A DNA stretch of 64,000 nucleotides from Actinoplanes flavus (GCF_017592555.1 NZ_JAGFNS010000012.1:1-64000); one strand, 5' to 3'. Positions 23,151-32,837 are shown, counted from the stretch's first letter. Translations and numbers: made by a program. The notes: generated from the letters alone by a model not told the origin.

Positions 23151-23836
23151 CACTTGCCTTCGCTCGGGCAGTCGGAGGTGAAGCGGCCGCAGAGGGCCTT
23201 CTTGGTGATGGCGACCGACACGGTGAAGGACACCTTGCTCTTCTCCTGCTTCGTCACGCTGGTGACGAACGGGTTCTCCACGTGCCGCAGTTTGCCGAGC
23301 CGGTTCACGTATTCGGCGACCCGGCGCTTGTCCTGGGCGGTGCCGGTGATGGTCAGGTTGCCGACCGCTCCGGCGGCCGCCTCCTCGTTGCTCTCCTCGA
23401 CCAGGCCGCCGCTGATCTCGGAGATGTCCACGTCGTCCTCCGCCTGGTCCCGGAGAAGGTTGAGCATGTTGGTCCAGGACAGGTCGTTGGCAAGCACCGA
23501 GGTCAGTTCGGCGTTCAAGGCCTTTCCACCGTCCTGGTATTCGACCAGGTCCCTGAGCGCGTCGGTCTTCTGAGCCGTCCGGGCCCGAGCGAGGGACTGG
23601 AAGACGTCGTTGTACTCGTCGTCCGCGGCCTGCTTGGCCAGACCGGCCTGCCAGTACCAGGTGCCCAGGCCGGCCAGCGTGACCAGCACCAGCACGATGA
23701 TCAGCGAACGGGTACGCCGGGCCCGGCGACCGTCCCGGATCTCCGGGGGCAGCAGGTCGGCGCGGATGGTGAGGACCCGGGCCGCCTGCTGCGGCGAGAC
23801 CGTGGGGTCGAGGGGCATCAGTGCGGTGGGAGTCAT
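23150..23836 (-). CDS. pilN: Type IV pilus assembly protein PilN
   Basis: A 228-residue bitopic protein. It has a cytoplasmic N-terminal segment with NLLPPEI-like IRADLLPPEIRD (the PilM-binding motif), one membrane helix (LIIVLVLVTLAGLGTWYW) and a periplasmic domain with PilN-type ISGGLVEE and NLTITGTAQDKRRVAEYVNRL. ATG at 23836 overlaps the pilM stop (TGATG). It links cytoplasmic PilM to PilO. Confidence 0.85.
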   Translation of the reverse strand: MTPTALMPLDPTVSPQQAARVLTIRADLLPPEIRDGRRARRTRSLIIVLVLVTLAGLGTWYWQAGLAKQAADDEYNDVFQSLARARTAQKTDALRDLVEYQDGGKALNAELTSVLANDLSWTNMLNLLRDQAEDDVDISEISGGLVEESNEEAAAGAVGNLTITGTAQDKRRVAEYVNRLGKLRHVENPFVTSVTKQEKSKVSFTVSVAITKKALCGRFTSDCPSEGK

Positions 23837-24858
23837 CAGGCCGCTCCGAGGGTGAGGCCGATCGACACCGCCGCCGACGGCACGAAACTGTCGAAACCGC
23901 GCTCCCGCGCCTTGCGGGTGTCGCGCAGCCGGGCCGCGCTGTCCGCGTACCGGACCGCGACGCCGAGCTGCTCCTGGAGGTGCTCGGCGAGGCCGGGCAT
24001 GAGCGCGCTGCCACCGCACAGCGAGATCCGGGTGACCTGCTTCTGCCGCTCGCCGGAGGCCAGGTAGGTGAACGAGCTGCGCAGCTCGCTGGAGAGCGGG
24101 CGGACCGCGTCGACCAGGGCGGCCACCGCGTCCGGGTTGCCGTTGCCGTGCAGGCCGTACCGGCACTTGAGCGCCTCGGCCTCGGCCGTGTCCAGGCCCA
24201 GGCGGCCGGCGATGCTCTCGGTGATCTCGGCGCCGCCCCGGGGCAGGGTACGCACGAACAGCGGCTCACCGTCGGTGTGCACCACCACGCTGGTGATGTT
24301 CGCTCCGATGTCGACGATCGCCTCCACCTGGGCGTCCAGCCGGGAGGCGGCGCGCAGCATGGCGAACGAGGAGAGGTCGACACCCTTGACCTTGAGGCCG
24401 GCCTTCTGGACCGCCTGGACCAGGGTGACCACGGACTCCTTGGGTACGGCGATCAGCAGTCCCCGTACGGTCGGGTTGTCCCCGGGCTGCTCCAGCGGAT
24501 AGAAGTCGAGCAGTGAGCGCTCGACCGCCAGCGGCAGTTGCTCCTTGACCTGGAAGGGCAGGGCCTGGCGCATCTGGCCGGCCGGCAGGTTGGCGATCGA
24601 CGTCTCGCGGACCACCAGCTGCGGGTTGGTGACCGCCAGGGTGACCCGCTTGGTGCCGAACTTGCAGGCGGCCCAGAGCTGCTTGAGCGCCGCGGTGACC
24701 GCGCCCGGGTTCTGGATCACGCCGGCCGAGACGGTGCCCGGCTCCAGCGGGAACTGGCCGAAGTTGACCAGGGAGTACTCGTCCTTGCTGCGCCGGACCT
24801 CGACGGCCCGGATGGAGGACGAGCCGATGTCGAGCCCGATCGGCGGTGCGCCAGCCAT
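23836..24858 (-). CDS. pilM: Type IV pilus assembly protein PilM
   Basis: A 340-residue actin-like ATPase of the PilM/FtsA-like family: phosphate-1 loop GLDIGSSSIRAVEV, VDIGANITSVVVHTDG (phosphate 2) and ISLCGGSALMPGL (adenosine motif). It also shows the family's QVKEQLPLAVERSLLDFYPL. It forms a cytoplasmic ring that binds PilN. Length is normal. It begins 22 bp after pilD and is coupled to pilN. Confidence 0.93.
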   Translation of the reverse strand: MAGAPPIGLDIGSSSIRAVEVRRSKDEYSLVNFGQFPLEPGTVSAGVIQNPGAVTAALKQLWAACKFGTKRVTLAVTNPQLVVRETSIANLPAGQMRQALPFQVKEQLPLAVERSLLDFYPLEQPGDNPTVRGLLIAVPKESVVTLVQAVQKAGLKVKGVDLSSFAMLRAASRLDAQVEAIVDIGANITSVVVHTDGEPLFVRTLPRGGAEITESIAGRLGLDTAEAEALKCRYGLHGNGNPDAVAALVDAVRPLSSELRSSFTYLASGERQKQVTRISLCGGSALMPGLAEHLQEQLGVAVRYADSAARLRDTRKARERGFDSFVPSAAVSIGLTLGAA

Positions 24859-24880
24859 CGGTTTTCCTTCCTTTGAGCAG

Positions 24881-25663
24881 TCAGACGGTGGGGGTCAGCA
24901 GGGTGGTGTACCAGTCGGCGAGCGGCGCCGCGGCGAAGACCGCCAGGAAGGCGCCGGCCAGCATGTACGGGCCGAAGGGCACCCGGGTCTTGCGGCTGAC
25001 CAGCTTGAGGGCCAGCAGGACGCCGCCGACCAGGCCGCCGAGCAGGAACGCGGCGAAGGCGCCGACCGCTACCGCGTTCCAGCCGAGCCAGCCGAGGTAG
25101 AAGCCGAGCAGCGGGGCCAGCTTCACGTCGCCGCCGCCCATGCCCCAGAACGCGAGCACCCGGTAGACCAGGTAGAGCAGGGCCGCGCCGAGGGCGCCGC
25201 GGAGCAGGTCGCCGGAGGAGCCGGCGGCCAGCGAGACCGGCGCCAGGAGCGCGACGGCCACGCCGTACGAGGGAAGGACGATCTTGTTGGGCAGCCGCAT
25301 GACGTCCAGGTCGATCATCGTCAGGGCGATCGCGACGGCGGCCAGGTAGAGGTAGGCGGGCAGTTCCCAGGACCAGCCGAAGCGGGCCGCGACCGCCGCG
25401 AAGAGGACCGCCGTGCCGGCCTCGACCAGCGGGTAGCGGGCGCTGATCCGGGTGCCGCAGTCGGCGCACCGGCCGCGCAGCACGAGCCAGCCGAGCACCG
25501 GCACGTTGTGCCGGGCCCGGACCGGGTTGCCGCACTCGGGGCAGTGTGACCCGGGCCGGACCAGCGACTCGTCGCGGGGCACCCGGTGGATCACCACGTT
25601 CAGAAAGGATCCGATGGCGAGCCCGAGGAGGGCCACGATGCCGATCAGCAGGGTCTGGGGCAC
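24881..25663 (-). CDS. pilD: Prepilin leader peptidase/N-methyltransferase PilD
   Basis: A 260-residue, multi-pass A24 aspartic protease that cleaves the PilA leader and methylates the new N-terminus. The N-terminal methyltransferase half has the zinc tetracysteine (CPECG and CADCG). The protease Asp residues are in MIDLDVMRLPNK and in GMGGGDVKL. ATP is not needed; it acts in the membrane. GTG at 25663 follows CGAGGAGGACC; earlier frames are not conserved. It sits between pilA and pilM. Confidence 0.93.
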   Translation of the reverse strand: MPQTLLIGIVALLGLAIGSFLNVVIHRVPRDESLVRPGSHCPECGNPVRARHNVPVLGWLVLRGRCADCGTRISARYPLVEAGTAVLFAAVAARFGWSWELPAYLYLAAVAIALTMIDLDVMRLPNKIVLPSYGVAVALLAPVSLAAGSSGDLLRGALGAALLYLVYRVLAFWGMGGGDVKLAPLLGFYLGWLGWNAVAVGAFAAFLLGGLVGGVLLALKLVSRKTRVPFGPYMLAGAFLAVFAAAPLADWYTTLLTPTV

Positions 25664-25742
25664 GGCGGTCCTCCTCGGGTTCGTCAGGAGATGAGAACGG
25701 GTCCGGGTGGCACCGGAGTCGGCGCCACCCGGGAGTGGACGA

Positions 25743-26219
25743 TCAGGCGCAGGTGTCGAGGTTGAGCTTCTTGCCGGCGTCGGCCACCGAACCACCGGTC
25801 GCGCTGTCGTACAGGTAGTACTTTTCGCTGCCGCCGGTGTTGGTCGCGCAGATCTTGTAGGCGCTCTCGCCGTTCTTGACGTAACCGAGCTGCGTCTTGT
25901 CCGACAGCGTGATGGTCGCCACGGTGCCACCGGTGGCCACGGCCGGGAGCTCCAGCTTGGTGGCGGTGCCGGAGTCGTCCTTCTTCGTGGCCGGGAACTT
26001 GTTGTTGTTGTTGGTGTAGAACTGCTCGACCGCGCTGATCGCGCCGCGCACGTCCGACTGAGCCGACTTGTCGGCAGCACCCTGCCGGTAGTTCAGGTAG
26101 ACCGGCACGGCGATCGCGACCAGAACACCGATGATGACCACCACGACCAGGAGCTCGATCAGGGTGAAGCCTTCGTCGTTCTTCTTGCCGGCGCGGAGTC
26201 GGGAGATGATGTCCTGCAT
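25743..26219 (-). CDS. pilA: Type IV major pilin PilA
   Basis: A 158-residue prepilin. The leader is 17 residues ending in Gly, followed by the class-III signal G|FTLIELLVVVVIIGVL, with the conserved Glu5 (Glu22 of the precursor). The globular part has a C-terminal Cys pair (CATN ... DTCA) defining the D-region loop. It is processed by the PilD encoded next to it and polymerised by PilB/PilC. ATG at 26219 follows GGAGG. A 121-bp gap from pilC suggests it may also have its own promoter, useful for an abundant subunit. Confidence 0.92.
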   Translation of the reverse strand: MQDIISRLRAGKKNDEGFTLIELLVVVVIIGVLVAIAVPVYLNYRQGAADKSAQSDVRGAISAVEQFYTNNNNKFPATKKDDSGTATKLELPAVATGGTVATITLSDKTQLGYVKNGESAYKICATNTGGSEKYYLYDSATGGSVADAGKKLNLDTCA

Positions 26220-26340
26220 GAGGGTGCCTCCATGGGCGTGGTGTGGTTGGGGAAGGGCCGGGCTCGGGCACCCGGGAAGGTGTTGCTGTCGGCCGTCGGG
26301 AGTCGGCCGAGAGAACGGCGGTGGCGTCGTTGCCGGGTCG

Positions 26341-27570
26341 TCAGCCCTGGATGTTCTGGTAGATCGTGAACATCGGCAGGTAGAGGCAGATGACCATGCC
26401 GCCGACCACGGTGCCCATGACGAGCACCATGATGGGTTCGATGGACGCGGTCAGGGACTCGGCCGCGGCGTCGACCTCGCGGTCGTAGAAATCGGCAACC
26501 TTGTCGAGCATCTGACTGATCTGACCGCTCTCTTCACCGACCTCGATCATCTGGGTGACCATGGCCGGGAAGATCGGGTGGTTCCGTAGTGCCGAAGACA
26601 TCGGGTTGCCGTCCCGAACGGTCGCCTGGACGTCCTTCATCGCGGCGTTGATGACTTCGTTGCCGGTGGTCTCGCCGACCACCGTCAGTGCCTGCATGAC
26701 CGGAACACCGACGTTCAGGAGCAGGCCCAGATTGCGGGAGAAGCGGCTCATGGCGAGCTTCTGGAGCAGCGGCCCGAAGACCGGCATCCGCACCTTGATC
26801 TTGTCGACCCTGAGGCGGAACTCCTGGCTGTCGCGCATCCGGCGCTTGTAGAGGGCGGTTCCACCGATCACCGAGCCCAGGAAGAGCGGCCCGATCCAGC
26901 CCATGTTGTGGCTGGTGGTGACCAGGAACTGGGTGATCGCCGGCAGCTCGCCACCGAGGTTCTTGAACATCTCCTCGAAGATCGGGACGATGAAGATCAG
27001 TACGCCGGCGATCATCACGAAGGTGAAGGCCAGCACGATCGCGGGGTAGGTCAGCGCGCCCTTGATCTTGCCGCGGAGCGCGGTGTCCTTCTCCAGGCTC
27101 TCGGCGATCTGCTCGAGGGCCTGGTCGATCATGCCGCCCGTCTCGCCGGCCCGGATCATGGCGATCATCAGGCGCGGGAAGACACGGTCGTGTTTGGCCA
27201 TCGCCGCCGAGAGCCCGGCGCCCGCGGCCACGTCGGTGCTCACCTCGGCGATCGCCTTCTTCAGCGACGGCGCGGAGGTCTGCTCCTCGAGGATCGCCAG
27301 CGACCGCAGCAGCGACATGCCGGACGCGGTCATCGTGGCGAACTGCCGTGCGAACACGGCGAGATCCTTCAGCTTGGCGCGGTTGCCCAGGCCCGGGATC
27401 TTGATCTCCCGATGGAGACCCTGACCGGCCTCGGTGACGCCGAGCGGCACATCGCCCCGCTGGCGCAGCATGTGGGTGGCGGCGGCCTCGTTGGGCGCCT
27501 CGATGGTGCCCTTGGCCTTCTTACCGGTGGCGTCGATCGCCTCGTACCGGAACATCTTGGTGGACGGCAT
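26341..27570 (-). CDS. pilC: Type IV pilus inner-membrane platform protein PilC
   Basis: A 409-residue protein with two T2SSF domains and three membrane helices. Recognisable segments are FARQFATMTASGMSLLRSL, IRAGETGGMIDQALEQIAESLE, the second-repeat counterpart MIEVGEESGQISQMLDKVADFY and the end LPMFTIYQNIQG. It forms the membrane rotor that PilB and PilT drive. It starts 4 bp after the pilT stop, so it is co-transcribed. Length is normal. Confidence 0.94.
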   Translation of the reverse strand: MPSTKMFRYEAIDATGKKAKGTIEAPNEAAATHMLRQRGDVPLGVTEAGQGLHREIKIPGLGNRAKLKDLAVFARQFATMTASGMSLLRSLAILEEQTSAPSLKKAIAEVSTDVAAGAGLSAAMAKHDRVFPRLMIAMIRAGETGGMIDQALEQIAESLEKDTALRGKIKGALTYPAIVLAFTFVMIAGVLIFIVPIFEEMFKNLGGELPAITQFLVTTSHNMGWIGPLFLGSVIGGTALYKRRMRDSQEFRLRVDKIKVRMPVFGPLLQKLAMSRFSRNLGLLLNVGVPVMQALTVVGETTGNEVINAAMKDVQATVRDGNPMSSALRNHPIFPAMVTQMIEVGEESGQISQMLDKVADFYDREVDAAAESLTASIEPIMVLVMGTVVGGMVICLYLPMFTIYQNIQG

Positions 27571-27574
27571 CGGA

Positions 27575-28693
27575 TCACGCCCGTCCCACGAGGCGCTTGA
27601 GCTCCTCGGCGGAATGGCAGATCTCCAGCGCGGCCGACAGGCTGACCAGGCCCTCCCGGACCTTCTCGCCCAGGTGCTGGTCGAAGGCGAGCATGCCCTC
27701 GCTGCCGCCGGCCTGCATGAAGGACGGGATCTGGTGCGTCTTGCCCTCCCGGATCAGGCTTCGGATGGCGGGCGTACAGGTCAGGATCTCGCAGATCACC
27801 AGGCGCCCCTTTCCGTCGGCGGTCGGCGCCAGCGCCTGGGTGATCACGCCCTGGAGGCTGGCCGCCAACTGGGCACGGATCTGGAGCTGCTGGTGCGGGG
27901 GGAAGATGTCGATGATCCGGTCGATGGTCTGGGTGGCGCTCTGCGTGTGCAGGGTCGCCATCACCAGGTGACCGGTCTCCGCGGCGGTCAGCGCCGTCGC
28001 GGTGGTCTCCAGGTCACGGAGCTCGCCGACCAGGATGATGTCGGGGTCCTGCCGCAGCGCGTGCTTGAGCGCGGTGGCGAAGTTGTCGGTGTCGGCGCCG
28101 ACCTCCCGCTGGTTCACCACACACCGCTTGTGCGGGTGCAGGAACTCGATCGGGTCCTCGATCGTGATGATGTGGTCGGCCCGGCTGCGGTTGGCCAGGT
28201 CGAGCAGGGACGCCAGGGTGGTGGTCTTGCCGGAACCGGTCGGTCCGGTCACCAGGACGAGACCGCGGGGCAGATGGGCGAAGCGGGCCACCGACTCCGG
28301 CATGCCCAGCTCGTCCAGCGGCTTGATCTTGTGCGGGATGGCCCGGAAGACCGCGCCGTACGAGGCCCGCTGGCGGTACAGGTTGCCGCGGAACCGGGAG
28401 ACGCCGACGATGCTGTGCGCGAAGTCCATCTCCTGGTCCCGCAGGAAGATCTCCCACTGTTCCGGGGTGACCGCCGCGCGGGCCAGCAGTTCGGTGTCGG
28501 AGGTGTTGAGCCGGCCGTAACCGGGCACCGGCCGCAGCGAGCCGTGCACCCGCATCATCGGCGGGGAGCCGACGGTCAGGTGCAGGTCGGAGCCGTTCGC
28601 CTCGACCAGGGTGATGAGCAGCTGGTTCAGCACGTCCAGGTCGTTCGCGGAGGCGCCGGCGCCGGGCCGTGCCTCGTGCTGGAGCGTGCTCAT
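27575..28693 (-). CDS. pilT: Type IV pilus retraction ATPase PilT
   Basis: A 372-residue hexameric secretion ATPase. It has Walker A GPTGSGKTTT, the Asp box (TIEDPIEFLHPH), Walker B (DPDIILVGELRDLET) and the His box (MATLHTQSA), with the PilT-specific AIRSLIREGKTHQIPSFMQAG. It powers pilus disassembly and thus twitching. ATG at 28693 follows GGGGGAA. It is 107 bp downstream of pilB. Having both PilB and PilT suggests true retractable pili rather than a Tad-type system. Confidence 0.94.
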   Translation of the reverse strand: MSTLQHEARPGAGASANDLDVLNQLLITLVEANGSDLHLTVGSPPMMRVHGSLRPVPGYGRLNTSDTELLARAAVTPEQWEIFLRDQEMDFAHSIVGVSRFRGNLYRQRASYGAVFRAIPHKIKPLDELGMPESVARFAHLPRGLVLVTGPTGSGKTTTLASLLDLANRSRADHIITIEDPIEFLHPHKRCVVNQREVGADTDNFATALKHALRQDPDIILVGELRDLETTATALTAAETGHLVMATLHTQSATQTIDRIIDIFPPHQQLQIRAQLAASLQGVITQALAPTADGKGRLVICEILTCTPAIRSLIREGKTHQIPSFMQAGGSEGMLAFDQHLGEKVREGLVSLSAALEICHSAEELKRLVGRA

Positions 28694-28800
28694 CTGTTCC
28701 CCCGGTCCCGCTCGGTGTTTCCCGACGCCTGTTGATTCGGCACCGGGGGAATCCGGTTTAGGAGCGCTCGGGTGCGGTGCGGGTTCAGCCCTGCAACCGT

Positions 28801-30471
28801 TCAGACGGCCACCCGGGAGACCTCGCGGATCGAGGTGAGGCCGCCCGCCGCCTTGGCCAGGCCGTCGGCGCGCAGGTCGTACATGCCCTGGGCCAGGGCG
28901 ACCTCGCGGATCTCGCCGGCCGCGGCCCGCCGGATGCACAGCGACTCGATCTCCGGGCTCACCGGCATCACCTCGTGCACCGCGATCCGGCCCTTGTACC
29001 CGGTGTTGGCGCAGTTCCGGCAGCCCACCGGCCGGTACAGCACCTCCGGGAAGGCCAGGTCCGCCAGCGGCCAGTGGGCGCCGACGATCTCCTCCTCGGT
29101 GGGGGCGTACGGCTCCTTGCACCAGTCGCAGATCCGCCGTGCCAGACGCTGGGCCAGCACGCAGTCGAGTGACGAGCCGACCAGGAACGGCTCGATGCCC
29201 ATCTCGGTGAGCCGGGTGACCGCGCCCGGGGCGTCGTTGGTGTGCAGCGTGGAGAGCAGGAGGTGACCGGTGAGCGCGGCCTCGACGGCGATCTGCGCGG
29301 TGGCGCCGTCCCGGATCTCACCGATCAGGACCACGTCCGGGTCGGTACGCAGGATCGCCGGCAGCACCGCCGCGAAGGTCAGCCCGGCCTTGGCGTTGAC
29401 CTGTACCTGGTTGATGCCGCGCAGCCGGTACTCGACCGGGTCCTCGACCGTGATCACGTTGATCTCCGGCCGGCTGATCTTGCCGAGGGTGGCGTACAGG
29501 GTGGTCGACTTGCCGGAGCCGGTCGGCCCGGTCACCAGCACCATCCCGTGCGGCTTGCTGAACGACGCGGAGAAGCGTTGCAGGTTGTGCTGGGTGAAAC
29601 CGAGTTTCGCCAGGTCCAGGTCGATGCCGCCGCCGGTGTCCAGGACCCGGAGCACGATCTTCTCGCCCCACACCGTGGGCAGTGTGGCGGTACGCAGGTC
29701 GACCGTACGGTCCCGGATCAGGGCGGTGATCCGGCCGTTCTGCGGGATCCGCTTCTCGGTGATGTCGACCCCGGACATGATCTTGATGCGGGAGATCAGC
29801 GCCGACATCACGCCCCGGGGCACCAGGTCCACCTCGTGCAGCACGCCGTCGATCCGGTAGCGGACCCGCATGTCGTCCTCGGTCGGCTCCAGATGCAGGT
29901 CGGAGGCACGGTTCATGACGGCCTGCTCGATCAGGCTGTTCACGTACCGGACGATCGGGGCGTCGTCGGTGCTGGTGGCCTGGGCCGCCATGCCGGCCTG
30001 GTCGTCCTGCCCCTCGTCGGCCAGGTCGGCCAGGTCGGCGCCCTCACGTTGGAGCCGCTCGATGATCCGGCGGACCTCGCTGCGCGCCACCACCACCGGG
30101 CGGATGGTCATGCCGGTGGACGCCCGTACGTCGTCCAGCGCCACCACGTCGGCCGGATCGGTGACACCGACCACCAGCTCGTTGCCGTTGATCGCCAGGC
30201 CGAGCACCCGGTGCCGGAGCACCACCGGCAGCGGGATCCGTTTCAGCGCGGCCGGCTCCGGGGTGAACCCGACCAGGTCCAGCGTCTTGATCCCGAACGC
30301 CGCGGCGGCCGCCTCGGTGAGCTGCTCCTCGGTGACCACCTGATCGTTGATCAGCACCGCGCGCACGGACCGGCCGCTGCGCTGGGCCTCCGCCGCGGCA
30401 CGGTCGACCGCGGCGGGGTCCACGCCGATCTGTTTGAGGGCGTCGAGCAGCGGGCGGAAGGTCTGATCCAT
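28801..30471 (-). CDS. pilB: Type IV pilus extension ATPase PilB
   Basis: A 556-residue ATPase. It has an N-terminal MshEN/T2SSE_N domain (residues about 1-150, a possible c-di-GMP-binding fold in some homologues), a linker, then the core with Walker A GPTGSGKSTTL, TVEDPVEYRL, DPDVVLIGEIRDGATA and LLSTLHTNDA. A C-terminal tetracysteine zinc site (CDWC ... CRNC) is typical of PilB/GspE and absent from PilT. It drives pilus polymerisation. First gene of the run pilB-T-C-A-D-M-N-O; its promoter should lie in the short gap before 30471 or upstream. Confidence 0.95.
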   Translation of the reverse strand: MDQTFRPLLDALKQIGVDPAAVDRAAAEAQRSGRSVRAVLINDQVVTEEQLTEAAAAAFGIKTLDLVGFTPEPAALKRIPLPVVLRHRVLGLAINGNELVVGVTDPADVVALDDVRASTGMTIRPVVVARSEVRRIIERLQREGADLADLADEGQDDQAGMAAQATSTDDAPIVRYVNSLIEQAVMNRASDLHLEPTEDDMRVRYRIDGVLHEVDLVPRGVMSALISRIKIMSGVDITEKRIPQNGRITALIRDRTVDLRTATLPTVWGEKIVLRVLDTGGGIDLDLAKLGFTQHNLQRFSASFSKPHGMVLVTGPTGSGKSTTLYATLGKISRPEINVITVEDPVEYRLRGINQVQVNAKAGLTFAAVLPAILRTDPDVVLIGEIRDGATAQIAVEAALTGHLLLSTLHTNDAPGAVTRLTEMGIEPFLVGSSLDCVLAQRLARRICDWCKEPYAPTEEEIVGAHWPLADLAFPEVLYRPVGCRNCANTGYKGRIAVHEVMPVSPEIESLCIRRAAAGEIREVALAQGMYDLRADGLAKAAGGLTSIREVSRVAV

Positions 30472-30501
30472 GCGTACCTCGGCGGCGGAGGGAAAGAGGG
30501 T

Positions 30502-31500
30502 TCATTGCCCCATCGGAAGGTTTCGCCCGGAACTGAGCGCGCGAAGATCAGGCCGGAAGGTCCGCCGGTACGCCGACGGCGCCACCCCGATCGTGGCGTG
30601 CATGTGCTGCCGCAGCGCGGTGGCGCTGCCCAGCCCGGCCCGCCGGGCCACCGCCTCCACCGCCAGATCGGTCGACTCCAGCAGGATGCGGGCGTGCTCG
30701 ACCCGCTGGCGCAGCAGCCACTGCCGGGGGCTGAGCCCGGTCTCGTCCCGGAACCGGCGGGTGAACGTCCGTACGCTCATCCGGGCGTGCCCGGCCATCT
30801 CCTCCAGGGTGACCGGCTCGGCCAGCCGGTCCAGCACCCAGGCGCGGGTCGGCTCGGTGCCCGAACCGTGCGCGTCCGGCACCGGCCGCTCGATGAACTG
30901 CGCCTGACCGCCGTCCCGCCAGGGCGGTACCACGCAGCGCCGGGCCGTCCGGTTGGCCACCGCGGCGCCGTGGTCGCCACGGACGATGTGCAGGCACAGG
31001 TCCACCCCGGCGCCCACCCCGGCCGAGGTGAGCACGTCCCCGTCGTCGACGAAGAGCACGTCGAAGTCCCATCGCACCCGCGGGTACAGCCCGCCGATCC
31101 GTTCGGCCCAGGCCCAGTGGGTGGCGGCCGGGCGGCCGTCCAGCAGACCGGCGGCGGCCAGCACCGACGCCCCGGTGCAGATGGAGACGATCCGGGCGCC
31201 CCGGGCGGCGGCCGCGACCAGCGCCTGCCGCACCTCGTCGGGCAGGGTTCCGTCGGTCACCGGGCCGCCCTTGTGGATCCCCGGGACGATCACCGTGTCG
31301 GCCTCGGCCAGCTGTTCCAGGCCGAACTCCGGGATCAGGGTGAAGCCCGACTCGGCGACCACCGGGGCCGGACCGCAGACCCGGACCCGGTACAGCCGGT
31401 TCCCGTCGTCGTCGCGCGCCGACAGGAACACCTGGGTGGGCGTGCCCAGGTCGAACGGGACCAGGCCCTCCAGGACCAGGATGGCGATGAGATGCTTCAT
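30502..31500 (-). CDS. GlxA-type transcriptional regulator (DJ-1/PfpI + AraC HTH)
   Basis: A 332-residue regulator. The N-terminal DJ-1/PfpI-like domain (about 1-190) carries the nucleophile-elbow Cys in IVSICTGASVLAAAGLL. The C-terminal AraC-type double HTH is in LAEPVTLEEMAGHARMSVRT and VEAVARRAGLGSATALRQH. Such regulators respond to small metabolites and usually activate adjacent genes. ATG at 31500 fits the family start MKHLIAILVLEG; an ATG six codons upstream is possible. It is divergent from the MFS gene, its likely target. Confidence 0.88.
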   Translation of the reverse strand: MKHLIAILVLEGLVPFDLGTPTQVFLSARDDDGNRLYRVRVCGPAPVVAESGFTLIPEFGLEQLAEADTVIVPGIHKGGPVTDGTLPDEVRQALVAAAARGARIVSICTGASVLAAAGLLDGRPAATHWAWAERIGGLYPRVRWDFDVLFVDDGDVLTSAGVGAGVDLCLHIVRGDHGAAVANRTARRCVVPPWRDGGQAQFIERPVPDAHGSGTEPTRAWVLDRLAEPVTLEEMAGHARMSVRTFTRRFRDETGLSPRQWLLRQRVEHARILLESTDLAVEAVARRAGLGSATALRQHMHATIGVAPSAYRRTFRPDLRALSSGRNLPMGQ

Positions 31501-31571
31501 GGCCTGATTCTTGCGCATGATGGCCTACCGGCCACTCGTCCGATGGTTTCCGGGCCAGCAGGATCAGTGGC

Positions 31572-32837
31572 GTGAGACGTATCCATCCCGCCTGGGCCGT
31601 CGCGGCGGTGACCTTCGTGGCACTGCTCGGCGCGGCCGGCTTCCGCGCCACCCCGTCCGTCATGCTCCAGCCGCTGCACGAGGAGTTCGGCTGGTCACTC
31701 GGCACTATCTCGGCCGCCGTCTCGGTGAACCTGCTGCTCTACGGCCTGACCGCGCCGTTCGCCGCGGCCCTGATGAACCGGTTCGGCGTCCGCCGGGTCG
31801 CGATGGCCGCGCTGCTGCTGGTCTCCGCGGGCTCCGGGCTGACCCTGTGGATGACCCAGAGCTGGCAGCTGGTCCTCTGCTGGGGCGTGCTGGTCGGCCT
31901 CGGCACCGGCTCGCTCGCCCTCGGTTTCGTCGCCACCATCACCGGGCGCTGGTTCGTCCGGCACCGCGGCCTGGTCACCGGTGTGCTCACCGCCGCCGGG
32001 GCGACCGGCAACCTGATCTTCCTGCCGGTGCTGTCCCGGATCGTCGAGTCGGACGGCTGGCGGACGGCGGCGGTCACCGTGTCGATCGCGGCGCTCGCCG
32101 TCGTACCCCTGCTGGGTTGGAAGTTGCGGGACCACCCGGCGCAAGTGGGCGTCCCGGCACTCGGGGCCACGGAGATCGAGACGCCGGTGAAACCGGCCGG
32201 AGGGGCCGCGGGCAACGCGCTGCGGGCGCTCCGCGACGCCGCCCGGACCAGGGCGTTCTGGCTGCTCGCGGGTGGGTTCGCGATCTGTGGGGCGACCACC
32301 AACGGACTGGTCGGCACGCACTTCATCCCGGCCGCGCACGACCACGGGATGCCGCAGACCACCGCCGCGACACTGCTCGCGCTGGTCGGCGTCTTCGACG
32401 TGGTGGGGACCATCGCCTCCGGCTGGCTGACCGACCGGGTGGACAGCCGGATCCTGCTCGGCGCCTACTACGCGCTGCGCGGGCTGTCGCTGCTGGTGCT
32501 GCCGTCGCTGTTCGCGGCCACCGCGCATCCCAGCATGCTGATCTTCGTCCTCTTCTATGGGCTGGACTGGGTGGCCACCGTGCCGCCGACCGTGACGCTC
32601 TGCCGGGAGTACTTCGGCGCGGCCGGGCCGATCGTCTTCGGCTGGGTCTTCGCCTCGCACCAGTTCGGCGCGGCGGCCGCCGCCACCGCGGCCGGGCTGG
32701 CCCGCGACCGGTTCGGCGACTACACGATCGCCTGGTACGTGGCCGGCGGCCTGGCCATCCTCGGCGCGATCCTGAGCCTGATGCTCTACGCCGGGAAGCG
32801 GCTGCCCGTCATCGAGGAACTGCGCGTCCCGGCGTGA
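31572..32837 (+). CDS. Major facilitator superfamily transporter
   Basis: A 421-residue, 12-helix MFS protein. Features are the N-terminal RATPSVMLQPLHEEFGWSLGTISAAVSVNLL, a loop 2-3 signature around AALMNRFGVRRVAMAA, a central cytoplasmic loop (about residues 195-215), and an equivalent GWLTDRVDSRILLG in the second half. The pattern resembles the oxalate/monocarboxylate-type branch, but the substrate cannot be told. GTG at 31572. Divergent from the GlxA-type regulator with only 71 bp between, so probably controlled by it. Confidence 0.85.
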   Translation: MRRIHPAWAVAAVTFVALLGAAGFRATPSVMLQPLHEEFGWSLGTISAAVSVNLLLYGLTAPFAAALMNRFGVRRVAMAALLLVSAGSGLTLWMTQSWQLVLCWGVLVGLGTGSLALGFVATITGRWFVRHRGLVTGVLTAAGATGNLIFLPVLSRIVESDGWRTAAVTVSIAALAVVPLLGWKLRDHPAQVGVPALGATEIETPVKPAGGAAGNALRALRDAARTRAFWLLAGGFAICGATTNGLVGTHFIPAAHDHGMPQTTAATLLALVGVFDVVGTIASGWLTDRVDSRILLGAYYALRGLSLLVLPSLFAATAHPSMLIFVLFYGLDWVATVPPTVTLCREYFGAAGPIVFGWVFASHQFGAAAAATAAGLARDRFGDYTIAWYVAGGLAILGAILSLMLYAGKRLPVIEELRVPA

